Source: CADCWN01 sp046328475
Lineage (GTDB): Bacteria; Chloroflexota; Chloroflexia; Thermomicrobiales; CADCWN01
Direction: 5' to 3'
DNA: 64,000 bases
Assembly (NCBI GenBank): GCA_046328475.1
Contig: JAXLWN010000025.1
Coordinates: 1 to 64,000 of the forward strand
Shown: piece after piece, positions 26,103 through 35,530 of the stretch
Position numbering within the stretch: position 1 is the first letter of the stretch
Layout of the letters: every line of letters starts with the position of its first letter
The notes under the pieces: generated by a model
The model's input: the letters and a program-made list of their open reading frames with translations, nothing else
The model's database searches: none
What the model was told of the DNA's origin: nothing
Translations under genes and position numbers: made by a program

Positions 26103-26816
26103 ATGGTGAGCACACAGCCAGGCGACGGGGTGATCGCCACGGGGGAGCGGCAGATCCGCGCCCTGGTGGTGGACGACGAGGAGACGATCCTCGAATTCCT
26201 CGGCATGGGGCTGGGCTATGAGGGCTTCACCGTCGAGACGGCGATGGATGGGCCGAGCGCCCTGGCGGTGGCCGACCGCTTCCGCCCCGATGTGGTCGTA
26301 CTCGACGTGATGCTCCCCGGCCTCGACGGCATCGAGGTCTGCCGCCGCCTGCGGGCGCGCGGCGACGTGGCGATCATCATGCTCACCGCCAAGGGAGAGG
26401 TGGAGGAGCGGATCACCGGCCTCGATGCGGGCGCGGACGACTATCTGCCGAAGCCGTTCCGGTTTCAGGAGTTGCTGGCGCGCATCCGCGCGGTGCTGCG
26501 CCGCCGCGACATCGTGCTGCACCGCGTGCTGAAGGCGGGGGATGTGACGCTCGACCGGGGCACGCGCGAGGTGCTGCGCGCCGGGCGGCCGGTGGACCTG
26601 ACCCCGCGCGAGTTCGACCTGCTGGACCTGCTGCTGGCCCACCCCGGCCAGGTCTTCCCGCGCGAGACGATCCTCAACCGCCTGTGGGGCTACACCTTCG
26701 TCGGCGACTCGAACGTGATCGACGTCCACATCAGCACCCTGCGCGAGAAGCTCGGCGACAAGCCGCCGAAGCTGATCCAGGCGGTGCGGGGTGTCGGCTA
26801 CGTGCTGAGGGCTTGA
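26103..26816 (+). CDS. OmpR/PhoB-type response regulator
   Basis: This 237-residue regulator starts at ATG 26103 after a G-rich site. The receiver domain carries the acidic pair in LVVDDEETILEF, phospho-acceptor Asp68 in VVLDVMLPGLDG, and Lys in DDYLPKPFRFQELL. The C-terminal winged helix shows LTPREFDLLDLLLAHPGQVF and NVIDVHISTLREKLGD, GVGYVLRA. It lies 3 nt before its kinase gene. It probably binds the AT-rich direct repeats upstream and controls envelope-related genes, though targets are not visible. Confidence 0.95.
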   Translation: MVSTQPGDGVIATGERQIRALVVDDEETILEFLGMGLGYEGFTVETAMDGPSALAVADRFRPDVVVLDVMLPGLDGIEVCRRLRARGDVAIIMLTAKGEVEERITGLDAGADDYLPKPFRFQELLARIRAVLRRRDIVLHRVLKAGDVTLDRGTREVLRAGRPVDLTPREFDLLDLLLAHPGQVFPRETILNRLWGYTFVGDSNVIDVHISTLREKLGDKPPKLIQAVRGVGYVLRA

Positions 26817-26819
26817 GCG

Positions 26820-28385
26820 ATGGGCCGCCTGCTGCGCCGCCTGACCCGCGACACGCCCCTGAGCCTGCGCCTGACCGCGCTCTACGTGGCGATCCTGCCC
26901 GTGGTGCTCGCCACGCTCGGCTTCGCGCTCTATGCCCAGGTCGAGGCGTTCATGCTGCGCGATGCCGCCGCCCGCCTGGAACGCGCGGCGGCGTCGGCGA
27001 TCGTGCGCGCCTCTGGCCCGCGACATGGTCCCGACGATGGGACGGATGCCGCGCGCAATCTGCTGGCGGAGTTGGCGTCCCGCGACGTGGCGGCGCGCAT
27101 TCTCGCCGCCGACGGCAGCGTGCTGGCGAGCGGGGCGACTTTCTACGACCAGCCGGTGACGCCGGAGGTGCCCGCAGGCGCTCTGGGGCAGGCGGTGGCG
27201 GGGCAGCTCGTCTCGACCACGCTGCGCGACGGTGGCGCGCATCAGCTGGTGGTGCTGGTGCCGATGAAATCGGGCGATAGCACGGTCGGCATCCTGCAAC
27301 TGACGACCTCGCTGGCGGCGGCGGACTCGCTGCTGGAGCGGCTGCGCTCGATCATCCTGCTCGGCTCGCTCGGCGCGATCGCGCTCGGGACGATCCTCGG
27401 CGTGTCGGTCACGCGCACCGCGCTGCGCCCGCTGGCGCGGATGACGGCCACCAGCGAGCGGATCGCGGCGGGCGACCTGAGCCAGCGCACCGATCTGCCC
27501 GGCGGGCGGGACGAGATCGGGCGACTCTCCTCAGCCTTCGACCACATGGTGGATCGGCTGGAGGGGGCCCTGCGCGCCCAGCGCCAGTTCGTCGCCGACG
27601 CCTCGCACGAGTTGCGCACGCCGCTGACCGCGCTCGGTGGCCTGGTCGAGATGCTGCTGCTCGGGGCCGACCGGGGCGACACCGCCACCACCCAGCGCGC
27701 ATTGCGCTCGGCGCACCGCGAGGTGGAGCGCCTCTCGCGCCTCGTCGGCGACCTACTGACCCTCTCGCGCCTCGACGCGCGCCGTGAGGTGGAGCGCCGC
27801 CCGCTCGAACTCGGCGCGCTCGTGGTGGAGGTCGGGGAGCAGACCCGCTTCCTCGCGGGCGACCGCACCGTCTCCTGGCAGACCGAGAGCCCGATCATGT
27901 TGGAGGGGGACCGGGATCGGCTGAAGCAGGTGCTGCTCAATCTCACCGGCAACGCCGTGGCCTTCACGGCCGACACCGGCACGATCGACCTGCGGGCGAC
28001 GCGCCAGGGCGACAAGGCGCGGATCGAGGTGGCCGACGACGGCGCGGGGATCGACCCCGCCGACCTGCCGCGCCTGTTCGAGCGGTTCTATCGCGGCGAC
28101 AAGTCGCGGGTGCGGCGCGCGGATGGCGGCGGCAATGGGCTGGGGCTGGCGATTGCCCGCGCGATCGTCGAGGCCCACGGCGGCACGATCGCCGCGCGCA
28201 GCACGCTCGGCCAGGGAACGACGTTCACCATCGAGTTGCCGCTCCAGAAGCCCGGCGCGGCGGCGGCGCAGGGGACGGACCACGCCGTCAACGGTCAGAT
28301 AGCGGGTGCCTTCGCGGGCGAGCAGTTCTCCCCGAGTAGGGGAGCGGGCGACAAGGTGGCCGGGGACCCGACAGCCAGCCTCTAG
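26820..28385 (+). CDS. Sensor histidine kinase with HAMP domain
   Basis: The 521-residue kinase has a first membrane span at about 18-40, an external sensor of about 130 residues, a second span near 175-197 and a HAMP linker. The phospho-acceptor His263 sits in FVADASHELRTPLTALGG, followed by LLNLTGNAVAFTAD (N box), VADDGAGIDPADLPRLFERF and GGNGLGLAIARAIVEAHGG (G boxes). The last 45 residues are a disordered tail. It should phosphorylate the regulator encoded 3 nt upstream. The signal is unknown. Frame and length are normal. Confidence 0.95.
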   Translation: MGRLLRRLTRDTPLSLRLTALYVAILPVVLATLGFALYAQVEAFMLRDAAARLERAAASAIVRASGPRHGPDDGTDAARNLLAELASRDVAARILAADGSVLASGATFYDQPVTPEVPAGALGQAVAGQLVSTTLRDGGAHQLVVLVPMKSGDSTVGILQLTTSLAAADSLLERLRSIILLGSLGAIALGTILGVSVTRTALRPLARMTATSERIAAGDLSQRTDLPGGRDEIGRLSSAFDHMVDRLEGALRAQRQFVADASHELRTPLTALGGLVEMLLLGADRGDTATTQRALRSAHREVERLSRLVGDLLTLSRLDARREVERRPLELGALVVEVGEQTRFLAGDRTVSWQTESPIMLEGDRDRLKQVLLNLTGNAVAFTADTGTIDLRATRQGDKARIEVADDGAGIDPADLPRLFERFYRGDKSRVRRADGGGNGLGLAIARAIVEAHGGTIAARSTLGQGTTFTIELPLQKPGAAAAQGTDHAVNGQIAGAFAGEQFSPSRGAGDKVAGDPTASL

Positions 28386-28445
28386 CGCGGCGGTTTGCTG
28401 CGCCGCTGCTGGCCTGTCGCATTCCATGCCTCGAACGTGGAGGGC

Positions 28446-28470
28446 GACGTGCCCCGATATGGGGCACGTC
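28446..28470 (+). terminator. Terminator after the two-component operon
   Basis: GACGTGCCCC and GGGGCACGTC pair perfectly around GATAT, 60 nt after the kinase stop, followed by TTCCTT. Confidence 0.8.
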
Positions 28471-28706
28471 TTCCTTGCGCTGCGTCATCCTTGTTTCTGC
28501 GTCGCGACGCCGCTCGCGATGGGTGTAGAGAGCGAAGTACTAACACCGATGCTCCACTTTCGCGTCCGCACAGACCTTTCGTGATTCTTCATTTTTCTCG
28601 TCCGAAGTCCTCACGCGCCTGACCTAGACTGCGATCGATGAGTCCGGTAGACGGGCGGACGACGCTGGTGGCTCGATGAAGCGCCAGACAGGCAAGGAGA
28701 TTCCCC

Positions 28707-30041
28707 ATGTTTCAGCAGCGTGCGGACGCGGCCCACGAAGGGCGCGATCGTCGAATCCGCCGCACCAACCGGGCGTGATGCAGCGGCGGGTCTTTCGAAG
28801 CGGGCGGTCGCGCTCGCCAGCGTACCGATTGGCGCGGCGTTGCTGGCGGCGTGCGGCGGGTCGGCCGCCACGGCCACGGCCACGGCGGCACGCAGCGCGG
28901 CTGCGTCCGCTGCCGCGAGCGCCGCGCCGTCTACGGCAGCGGCAGCGACCACGGCACCCACCGCGACCACGGGCAGCACAGCGACCAGCGTCGCGACCGC
29001 GACGACCGGGGCGGCGAGTGCGGCGGCGACACCGTTCGCCAGTGCTTCGGCAAGCGCGGTGGCGTCTGCCGCGACGCCGTCCACGTCGGCGGCGACCGCG
29101 ACGACCACCGCCTCGGGTTCGGCGCAGGAGGCGACCGCGAAGGTGGTTGCGGCGGCGAATGCGTTCCTGGCGACGCTGGAGAGCGGCCAGAAGGCGAGCG
29201 TGCAGTTCGACTGGACGATACGGCGCAGAAGCAGCGCTGGTCGAACCTGCCGCAGGGGCTGTACCAGCGCGCGGGGCTGATGTGGGGCAACCTGAGCGAC
29301 GCGAGCGCACCGCCTGGCTGGCGGTGATGCAGGCGACGCTGAGCACCGAGGGCTATAACCGCGTGATCGCCGAATGGACCGCCGACGACCAGCTGGGGGG
29401 CGGCGGGAGCTACGGCAGGCAGTACTACTGGGTCGCGCTGATCGGCGCGCCGTCGGCGACGAGCGCGTGGCAGTGGCAATGGGGTGGGCACCACGTCACG
29501 GTCAACGCGACGATCAGGGGGCCAATACCTCGCTGACGCCGAGCTTCATCGGCGTGCAACCGGCGTCGTACACCGCGAATGGGCCGACGATCCGCCCGCT
29601 GGGCGACATCGAGGATGAGGCGTTCGCGCTGGTCGGCGCGCTGGATGCGACGCAGCAGAAGGCGGCGCTGGGCAACACCCTACATGGACCTGGTGCTCGG
29701 CCCGGGCAGGATGGGAAGACGATCAGGCGGAGGGGCTGCCGGGCTCGCAGATGAACGCGACCCAGCAGGCGGCCTTCCTCAAGCTGATCAACCACTATGC
29801 CGGGCTGGGCAACGACGCCTATGCGGCGAGTCGGCTGGCCGAGATCCAGGCGAATCTCGCGCAGACCTACCTGGCGTGGTATGGCCCGACGACCAAGGGG
29901 AGCGCGGCCTACTTCCGGGTGACGGGTCCGACGATCGTGATCGAGTATTCGCCGCAGTCGATGGGGGGGAATGCCGCCAACCACATCCACGGCATCTACC
30001 GCGATCCGACGAACGATTATGGGGCGAAGTTCGCGAAATGA
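28707..30041 (+). pseudogene. DUF3500 lipoprotein, several frameshifts
   Basis: ATG 28707 follows AAGGAGA. The pieces, in order over shifting frames, are a basic N-terminus, SKRAVALASVPIGAALLAAC (Tat-like hydrophobic stretch and lipobox), an Ala/Thr/Ser linker of about 90 residues, AFLATLESGQKASVQFDW, MQATLSTEGYNRVIAEW, QYYWVALIGAPSATSAWQW, TPSFIGVQPASYTANGPTIR and finally an intact frame at 29751-30041. This is the DUF3500 order. At least four indels are required, more than usual sequencing error, so decay is likely. The end overlaps the NicO gene by 4 bp. Confidence 0.78.
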
Positions 30042-31489
30042 AGACGCTGTGTAGCATCGGGTGCCGCATCCGGCGGCGCTTGATCCTCTCGCTGGGCTTG
30101 CTGGGGCTGCTGCTGGCGCTGTTGGTGCCGGTGCAGGCGGCGCTGGCGCACCCGCTCGACATCTACCTGCAAGCGACGTACATCACGGTGTCGCCCGCGC
30201 AGGTCGTGGTCGAGCTGGACCTGACGCCGGGGGTGCTGGTCGCGCCGCAGGCCCTGGCCCTGCTCGATGCCGACGGCGACCAGCAGATCGCGGACGCCGA
30301 GGGGCGCGCGTATGCCGAGACCATCGTGCGGAATGTCGCGATCCAGGTCGATGGGCAGCCGCTCGCACTGGCGATCACGAAGATCGACATGCCCGAGTAC
30401 CTGGTGATCCAGGCCGGTTACGGTACGATCCGCGTCTTCACGTCGGCCGCGCTGGCGGCGGGGCTAGCGGGCACGCACGCCATCGCCTACAGCAACAACA
30501 ACGCGCCCGCCGGGGTCGCCTATCAGGTGAATACGTTTGTGGAGAACGGGGCGGCGATCACGCTGGGCAAGCAGAACCGCAGCGACACGCAGCAGAGCAT
30601 CGCGGTGGACTACACCATCGGCGACGCGGCGGCGGCATCGGCCGCGCCGTCGGCCACGGCGAGCGTGACGACGACCGGGGCGACGGGGCAGGCGGGGCGC
30701 TTGCTGGCCTACCTCGACGCGCCGACCTTCTCGGCCGGGACGCTGCTGGTGGCGGTGGCGCTGGCGGTGCTGCTGGGTGGGCTGCACGCGCTGACGCCGG
30801 GGCATGGCAAGACGCTGGTCGCCGCGTATCTGGTCGGCAGCCGGGGGACGGTGCGCCACGCCGCGCTGCTCGGGGCGGTCGTGACGTTCACCCACACCGC
30901 GTCGGTGATCGTGATCGGGCTGCTGGCGTTGTTCGCGAGCCAGTTTGTGGTGCCGGGCGTGCTGGTGCCGCTGTTGCAGGTGGTTTCGGGCGTGCTGGTG
31001 GTCTGGCTGGGGGCGCGGCTGGTCTGGCAGCGGTGGCGCGCGTTCCGCAGCCGCCGGGTGGCGACGCACGACCACGACCATGCGCATGACCACGAGCATC
31101 CGACCGATCAGCCGTTCGTCCACGACCACGGCGACGGGCGCGTCCACTCGCACCTGCCCCCGGCCGAGGGATTCAAGGTGGGGAGCGTGGCGGCGATGGG
31201 GGTCTCGGGCGGGCTGGTGCCCTGCCCGGAGGCGCTGGGGGTGATGATCGTGGCGATCGGGCTCAACCGCGCGCTGCTCGGGCTGGGGCTGATCGTGGCG
31301 TTCAGCTTCGGGCTGGCGGCGGTGCTGATCGGGCTGGGAATCCTGCTGGTGCGGGCGGGGGCGCTGGCCGCGCGCTGGGGGGGGCGGGGGGGCCGCTGGA
31401 GCAGTGTGCTGCCGCTCGCGAGCGCGGTGATCGTGACGGTGCTGGGGATCGGGATCGTGCTGAGCGGGCTGACGACGTATCTGGGGTAG
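30038..31489 (+). CDS. NicO/RcnA-type nickel-cobalt transporter with secreted N-terminal domain
   Basis: This 483-residue protein has a signal or first span (LILSLGLLGLLLALLVPVQA), then about 180 residues outside the membrane. The transporter half begins near residue 225. It includes GGLHALTPGHGKTLVAAYLV, a His/Asp-rich loop (HDHDHAHDHEHP and HDHGDGRVHSHLPP) and VSGGLVPCPEALGVMIVAIG, the paired motifs of NicO exporters. The His loop probably binds metal. The gene overlaps the DUF3500 stop by 4 bp (ATGA). Efflux is more likely than uptake given the similarity to RcnA. Confidence 0.87.
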   Translation: MKTLCSIGCRIRRRLILSLGLLGLLLALLVPVQAALAHPLDIYLQATYITVSPAQVVVELDLTPGVLVAPQALALLDADGDQQIADAEGRAYAETIVRNVAIQVDGQPLALAITKIDMPEYLVIQAGYGTIRVFTSAALAAGLAGTHAIAYSNNNAPAGVAYQVNTFVENGAAITLGKQNRSDTQQSIAVDYTIGDAAAASAAPSATASVTTTGATGQAGRLLAYLDAPTFSAGTLLVAVALAVLLGGLHALTPGHGKTLVAAYLVGSRGTVRHAALLGAVVTFTHTASVIVIGLLALFASQFVVPGVLVPLLQVVSGVLVVWLGARLVWQRWRAFRSRRVATHDHDHAHDHEHPTDQPFVHDHGDGRVHSHLPPAEGFKVGSVAAMGVSGGLVPCPEALGVMIVAIGLNRALLGLGLIVAFSFGLAAVLIGLGILLVRAGALAARWGGRGGRWSSVLPLASAVIVTVLGIGIVLSGLTTYLG

Positions 31490-31538
31490 TGGCCCGTCGA
31501 ACAGGCGCGGCGCTGCCTGGCCTCCGACAGTTCCCGGA

Positions 31539-33434
31539 TCAGGGAAAGCTCTTCTCCCAACCGGGGTATTTGGTGCCGAGAATGCGCCGCCCGAACTGGC
31601 CGAGGAGGAGATCGTAGGGCGGGGTGTTCTCGGGGTGATGCTCGAAGCGCGCCCGCTCGAAATACTGCACCTGGTAGGTCTTGCCGTCCTCCAGCACCTC
31701 GCTCAGCTCTTCGCTGAGCGGCAAGCCGAACTGCGCCAGGCCACCATTGGCCAGATAGTAGTCGTAGTAGGTCGCCCGCGTCACGTTGTGGCCGGTCTCC
31801 GGGGAGTAGTAGGCCGCTCCGGGCAGTTGCGGCACGCCTGGGTCGGCGGGGTGCAGCGCCCGCCCGAACTGGCCGAGGAGGATGTCGTAGGGCGGGGCAT
31901 TCTCCGGGTGCAGCTCCATCCGCAGGCGCTCGAAGTACTGGACGCGATACGTTTTGCCATCCTCCAGGCGCTCCTCGAACTCGTTGGTCAGCGGGAAGCC
32001 GTTGATCGCGAGCCCGCCGTGGGCATCCCAGTAGTCGCGGAATCTGCCGGTGAGGCAGCGACCCGGGACCTCGGGGAAGGTCCGCGCCCCGGCGGGGCAG
32101 GCGCTCTGGGTGGGCAACGATGCCCCCGGTGCCGCGCCCGTGAAATCGAAGGCGTTGCGGAGGTCATTGGCTGCAGCGTCGCGCGTTCCCAGCGCGGTCA
32201 GGCCCCAGCGCGTCTCGATCGTCTTCAGGATCGAGGTCGTGTCGTAGCGCGTGTGATCGACGTACCCCCTCCTGGCGAAGGGCGAGATCACGATCAGCGG
32301 CACTCGCGTGCCCGGCCCCCAACGGTCGCCGGCGGGCGGGGCGACATGGTCCCAGCGCCCGCCGTTCTCGTCGTAGGTGATGATGATCGCTGTGTCGGCC
32401 CAATAGGGGCTGCTGCGCACCGCGCTGACCAGATCGGCCGTGTGCTGTTGCCCGCGAACGAGCGTGGCGTAGCCGGGGTGTTCGTTGTCCACGCCGAGCG
32501 CCTTGACGAATGAGACAGCAGGCAGACTGTTGCCGGTGAGCGCAGCCAGGAAGTCTTGCTCATCCCGCAGATGCGTCGCCTTGGCTACGGTGCCATCGGC
32601 ATAGTTGGCAAAATAGGCGAAGGGTTGGTGATGGTACTGGAAGAGAGGGTCGGCGCTACCGGCCAGTGCATCATTCCAGCCGCCGGAGTACCAGGCCCAG
32701 GAGATCCCCCGCGCACTCAACAGGTCGCCGATCGTCGGTGCTGTCTGATTCGGCACCAGGCGATCCGGGGCGTAACCGTCGGGGTGCGGCGTATTGACGG
32801 TGAACGAGGTATTGACGACATAGCCATCCGCCGTCAGCGCATCACCGACGAGATCGCCGGGCGCATTCGGCCACCTGGGCGTGCAGGAGCAGATTAACCA
32901 CTGGTGGTTCAGGAAGGAGCCGCCGAACGCGGCGTGGAAGAAGTTGTCGCCGAGGGTAAATTCCCGCGCCAACTGGCCCTCGGGCAGGGTGGTGGCGTCG
33001 TAGTAGCTCAGCACCAGCCCGTTATCGGCATAGGCGACGAATTTGTTCATCGCCCCGCCGTTGATCTGTGCCTGCTGGCCGAAGAAGTTGTGCGGCAGAT
33101 CCTCCGTCGTCTGGTCGGGAGGGATATACTGCGCGAGGTCGAAGGGGCGAACCGGCAGATTCTGCGGCAGGCGCGCATCGGAGACGGGGAGGAGCCGATA
33201 GGGGGTGCCGTTGTTCTGGAGTTGCGTGATCGCATTGTCGGCATTGGCGTGGCCGTTCGCCCCGGGGAACTGGCCATAGAGCCCATCGAAGCTCCAGTTT
33301 TCCTCGAAGATCACGATGATGTGATTGAGCCTGTCGAACGGGTTGGCAGTCGTGATCGAGGGAAACAGTGTCGCGGGCAGCCAGGGAGCAAGCGCCAGCA
33401 TCAGGCTGATCCAGCAACGCAGCTTGGCGCGCAT
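31539..33434 (-). CDS. Secreted phosphoesterase (AcpA/phospholipase C family) with two C-terminal modules
   Basis: A signal peptide (residues 1-30) precedes an alkaline-phosphatase-fold domain: HIIVIFEENWSFDGLYGQFP (metal site and nucleophile region), FGGSFLNHQWLICSC, TAIIITYDENGGRWDHVAPP and GTRVPLIVISPFARRGYV. This family includes acid phosphatase AcpA and non-specific phospholipase C. After about residue 465 come two copies of a 70-residue module, each with GGLAxFG-like and VQYFERxRxEHHPEN-like segments and LLGQFGR. A related module ends the amidase at 62563. The module may bind the cell surface. Confidence 0.88.
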   Translation of the reverse strand: MRAKLRCWISLMLALAPWLPATLFPSITTANPFDRLNHIIVIFEENWSFDGLYGQFPGANGHANADNAITQLQNNGTPYRLLPVSDARLPQNLPVRPFDLAQYIPPDQTTEDLPHNFFGQQAQINGGAMNKFVAYADNGLVLSYYDATTLPEGQLAREFTLGDNFFHAAFGGSFLNHQWLICSCTPRWPNAPGDLVGDALTADGYVVNTSFTVNTPHPDGYAPDRLVPNQTAPTIGDLLSARGISWAWYSGGWNDALAGSADPLFQYHHQPFAYFANYADGTVAKATHLRDEQDFLAALTGNSLPAVSFVKALGVDNEHPGYATLVRGQQHTADLVSAVRSSPYWADTAIIITYDENGGRWDHVAPPAGDRWGPGTRVPLIVISPFARRGYVDHTRYDTTSILKTIETRWGLTALGTRDAAANDLRNAFDFTGAAPGASLPTQSACPAGARTFPEVPGRCLTGRFRDYWDAHGGLAINGFPLTNEFEERLEDGKTYRVQYFERLRMELHPENAPPYDILLGQFGRALHPADPGVPQLPGAAYYSPETGHNVTRATYYDYYLANGGLAQFGLPLSEELSEVLEDGKTYQVQYFERARFEHHPENTPPYDLLLGQFGRRILGTKYPGWEKSFP

Positions 33435-33764
33435 CGGTGGCTCCTCCTGCGACGTTCGTGGCTCGCCCGACCGGAACAGCGACAGTTTAAGCGGCAGCGC
33501 CGATGAAAGCTACATCCTTTGTTGCGGTGCGGGGTCCTGGCAACGTCGGGTGGTGACGGACGCCGCACCGCCGCCTGCGGGCGGCGGTGCGGCGCGCAGC
33601 GGTGCTCTGGATTTGCATACCTGGGTTGGGGCGAATCCCGGTATGATTTCGTTGAGTAGCGAGCGTTGCGCGGCAAGGCGTCCGGGGCCACGCCCTGGTG
33701 GCGTTCTGGTGCGGATTCACCGGCCAGACAAGCTGGCAGACCGGGCCGGAGACAGGAGCGATCG
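33435..33764. other. Spacer between divergent genes with a long hairpin
   Basis: No gene seen. It holds the perfect 15-bp hairpin at 33561-33594 and presumably both divergent promoters, none of which is obvious. Confidence 0.65.
33561..33594. repeat. Perfect 15-bp G/C hairpin
   Basis: CGCCGCACCGCCGCC pairs with its exact complement around TGCG. The GCCGCCTGCGGGCGGC core also occurs at 44213-44245. Since it lies between divergent genes it is not an ordinary terminator. Confidence 0.75.
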
Positions 33765-34589
33765 ATGGAGCAATTGCACCCCACCAGGCTCAACCGCCGC
33801 GTCGTCCTGGGCGCGTGGCTCGCGCTGCCCGCCGCATACTTGCTGGCTGCCTGCACGCGGCAGGAGGTGAGCGAGCCGACACCGGAGCCGACGAGGGCGG
33901 CGCAGGCGACGAGCACGGTGGCTGCGGCGACGGCGACGGCACCAGCGACGGTCGCGCCGAACACGGCCACGCCGACCCCATCGGCGGTGGCGGTGGCGCC
34001 GTCGCCGCAGGCTACGCCGGTTGTGCCGACCGCGACGCGGGTTCCGGTGGCGACGCCAACGGGGACGCGGGTGGCGCAGGCGGTGGTGCTCACGCCGACG
34101 CCGGAGTGCGGCGATGACGACGATGAGCCGACCCTGGCGCAGACGGAGGGGCCGTACTACACGCCGAATACGCCCGAGCGGACGTCGCTGCTGGAGGCGG
34201 GGATGGCCGGGACGAGGTTGGTGCTCACCGGGACGGTGTTCTCCACCGGCTGCGCGCCGGTTGGCCGCGCCCTGCTCGATTTCTGGCAGGCGGACGATGC
34301 GGGGCAGTACGACAATGTGGGGTTTCGGCTGCGCGGGCATCAGTTCGCGGATGCGCGGGGGCGGTTCAGGCTGGAGACGGTGGTGCCGGGGCTCTATCCG
34401 GGGCGCACGCGGCACATTCATGTGAAGGTGCAGGCTCCCAACCGGCCGGTGCTGACGACGCAGCTCTATTTTCCGGGCGAGGCGCGCAATGCGTCGGATG
34501 GCATCTACCGGGAAGAACTGCTGCTGGCCATGCACGATGTCGCCACCGGCAAAGAGGCTAGTTTTGATTTTGTGCTCAACATCGGTTAG
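33765..34589 (+). CDS. Exported intradiol ring-cleavage dioxygenase-like lipoprotein
   Basis: This 274-residue protein starts at ATG 33765 after CAGGAG. The N-terminus has twin arginines (LNRRVVLGAW) and a lipobox (AAYLLAAC), so export by Tat and lipid anchoring are likely. A Thr/Ala/Pro linker of about 75 residues follows. The catalytic domain shows AQTEGPYYTPNTPER, ALLDFWQADDAGQYDNVGF and YPGRTRHIHVKVQAP, giving the two Tyr and two His that bind Fe(III). Substrate is unknown; catechol-like rings or lignin fragments outside the cell are plausible. It ends tail-to-tail with the next gene, sharing 4 bp. Confidence 0.85.
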   Translation: MEQLHPTRLNRRVVLGAWLALPAAYLLAACTRQEVSEPTPEPTRAAQATSTVAAATATAPATVAPNTATPTPSAVAVAPSPQATPVVPTATRVPVATPTGTRVAQAVVLTPTPECGDDDDEPTLAQTEGPYYTPNTPERTSLLEAGMAGTRLVLTGTVFSTGCAPVGRALLDFWQADDAGQYDNVGFRLRGHQFADARGRFRLETVVPGLYPGRTRHIHVKVQAPNRPVLTTQLYFPGEARNASDGIYREELLLAMHDVATGKEASFDFVLNIG

Positions 34590-35386
34590 GGCACAGTAGG
34601 CACTGGCGCACGGTCAAGCGGCACCAGAAGATCCCCCGGTACGGTCTTCGGTGGTTGCGCGAGCAAGGCCGAACGGACTTCCTCTGCTACCTGGGCCAAT
34701 GGCATCCTATTGTATTGTTGATAATGTGGAATTGGGGTAGCCACCGTCCCGTCGGCGTTGAGATCCCAGTATCCTTGCGGCCCACCGATCGCGCTATAGG
34801 CGGGCGTCGGCGCGTTCGACAGGCTGAACTCGTGGAGGAATAAGAGGTGTTGATCACCAACCGCCAGAGGCGGCTCATCGGGGTTCTGCTGGGTGCAACC
34901 GTCAAGCTTCCCACCCAAGCGGCGCACCAGGATAGTTGCTTCGGGCAGACCGCGTAGCCGTTGGTCGACGCGCACGAGGTAATCGGTATAGATCTGACGC
35001 CAGTTCGGTCGGCGCTGCGGATCCGGGTAGATCCACACCGAGGGGAGTTCCTTCACAACCGTGCCAACGACCACATGGTGCGACACCCAGGCAAGCGTGG
35101 CGACGCTATCGAGCCGAACAAAGCTGGTGCTGATGGTCATATCGCAGTCAGGTGGCCGCGACTGGAGGCTAACTGTGGGCAAGATCATCGGTTCGCTCTG
35201 GGTTGTCGGCGCGGGGACGGCGGCAGCCACGGGCGTGGCGGTTGCCTCGGCTTGCGTTGGCGATGCAGGGCTGTTAGCGGCCACAGGCTGGCCCTGTGGC
35301 CGGGCTGTCGGTTCGCCCACCGCCCCGCAAGCAGTCATTGTGAGCAGCAAGATGCCGACGAGGATTACGAGATGTCGGCCAGTCAT
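34586..35386 (-). CDS. Lipoprotein of unknown function
   Basis: This 266-residue protein starts at ATG 35386 after GAAGGAGCAGAG. It has a lipobox (LVILVGILLLTMTAC) and an Ala/Pro/Thr linker to about residue 75. The soluble domain has SHHVVVGTVVKELPSVWIYP and YTDYLVRVDQRLRGLPEATI, VGDQHLLFLHEF. The pattern of VxGTV, then an interaction with a YLVRVDQ strand, is seen in many uncharacterised exported proteins. No enzyme motif is visible. Confidence 0.65.
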   Translation of the reverse strand: MTGRHLVILVGILLLTMTACGAVGEPTARPQGQPVAANSPASPTQAEATATPVAAAVPAPTTQSEPMILPTVSLQSRPPDCDMTISTSFVRLDSVATLAWVSHHVVVGTVVKELPSVWIYPDPQRRPNWRQIYTDYLVRVDQRLRGLPEATILVRRLGGKLDGCTQQNPDEPPLAVGDQHLLFLHEFSLSNAPTPAYSAIGGPQGYWDLNADGTVATPIPHYQQYNRMPLAQVAEEVRSALLAQPPKTVPGDLLVPLDRAPVPTVP

Positions 35387-35530
35387 CGCTCTGCTCCTTC
35401 CAGGGTAATAGTTCAGAGTCCGGGGCATATCTCCTCATATTCGCTTACCAGCCGCGAACGTACTCCGCAGCGAATCGAGTTTGCCCTGGCGTTCTGACCT
35501 GGTCCCCCCAGGGTTTCGGTGCGCATCGGG

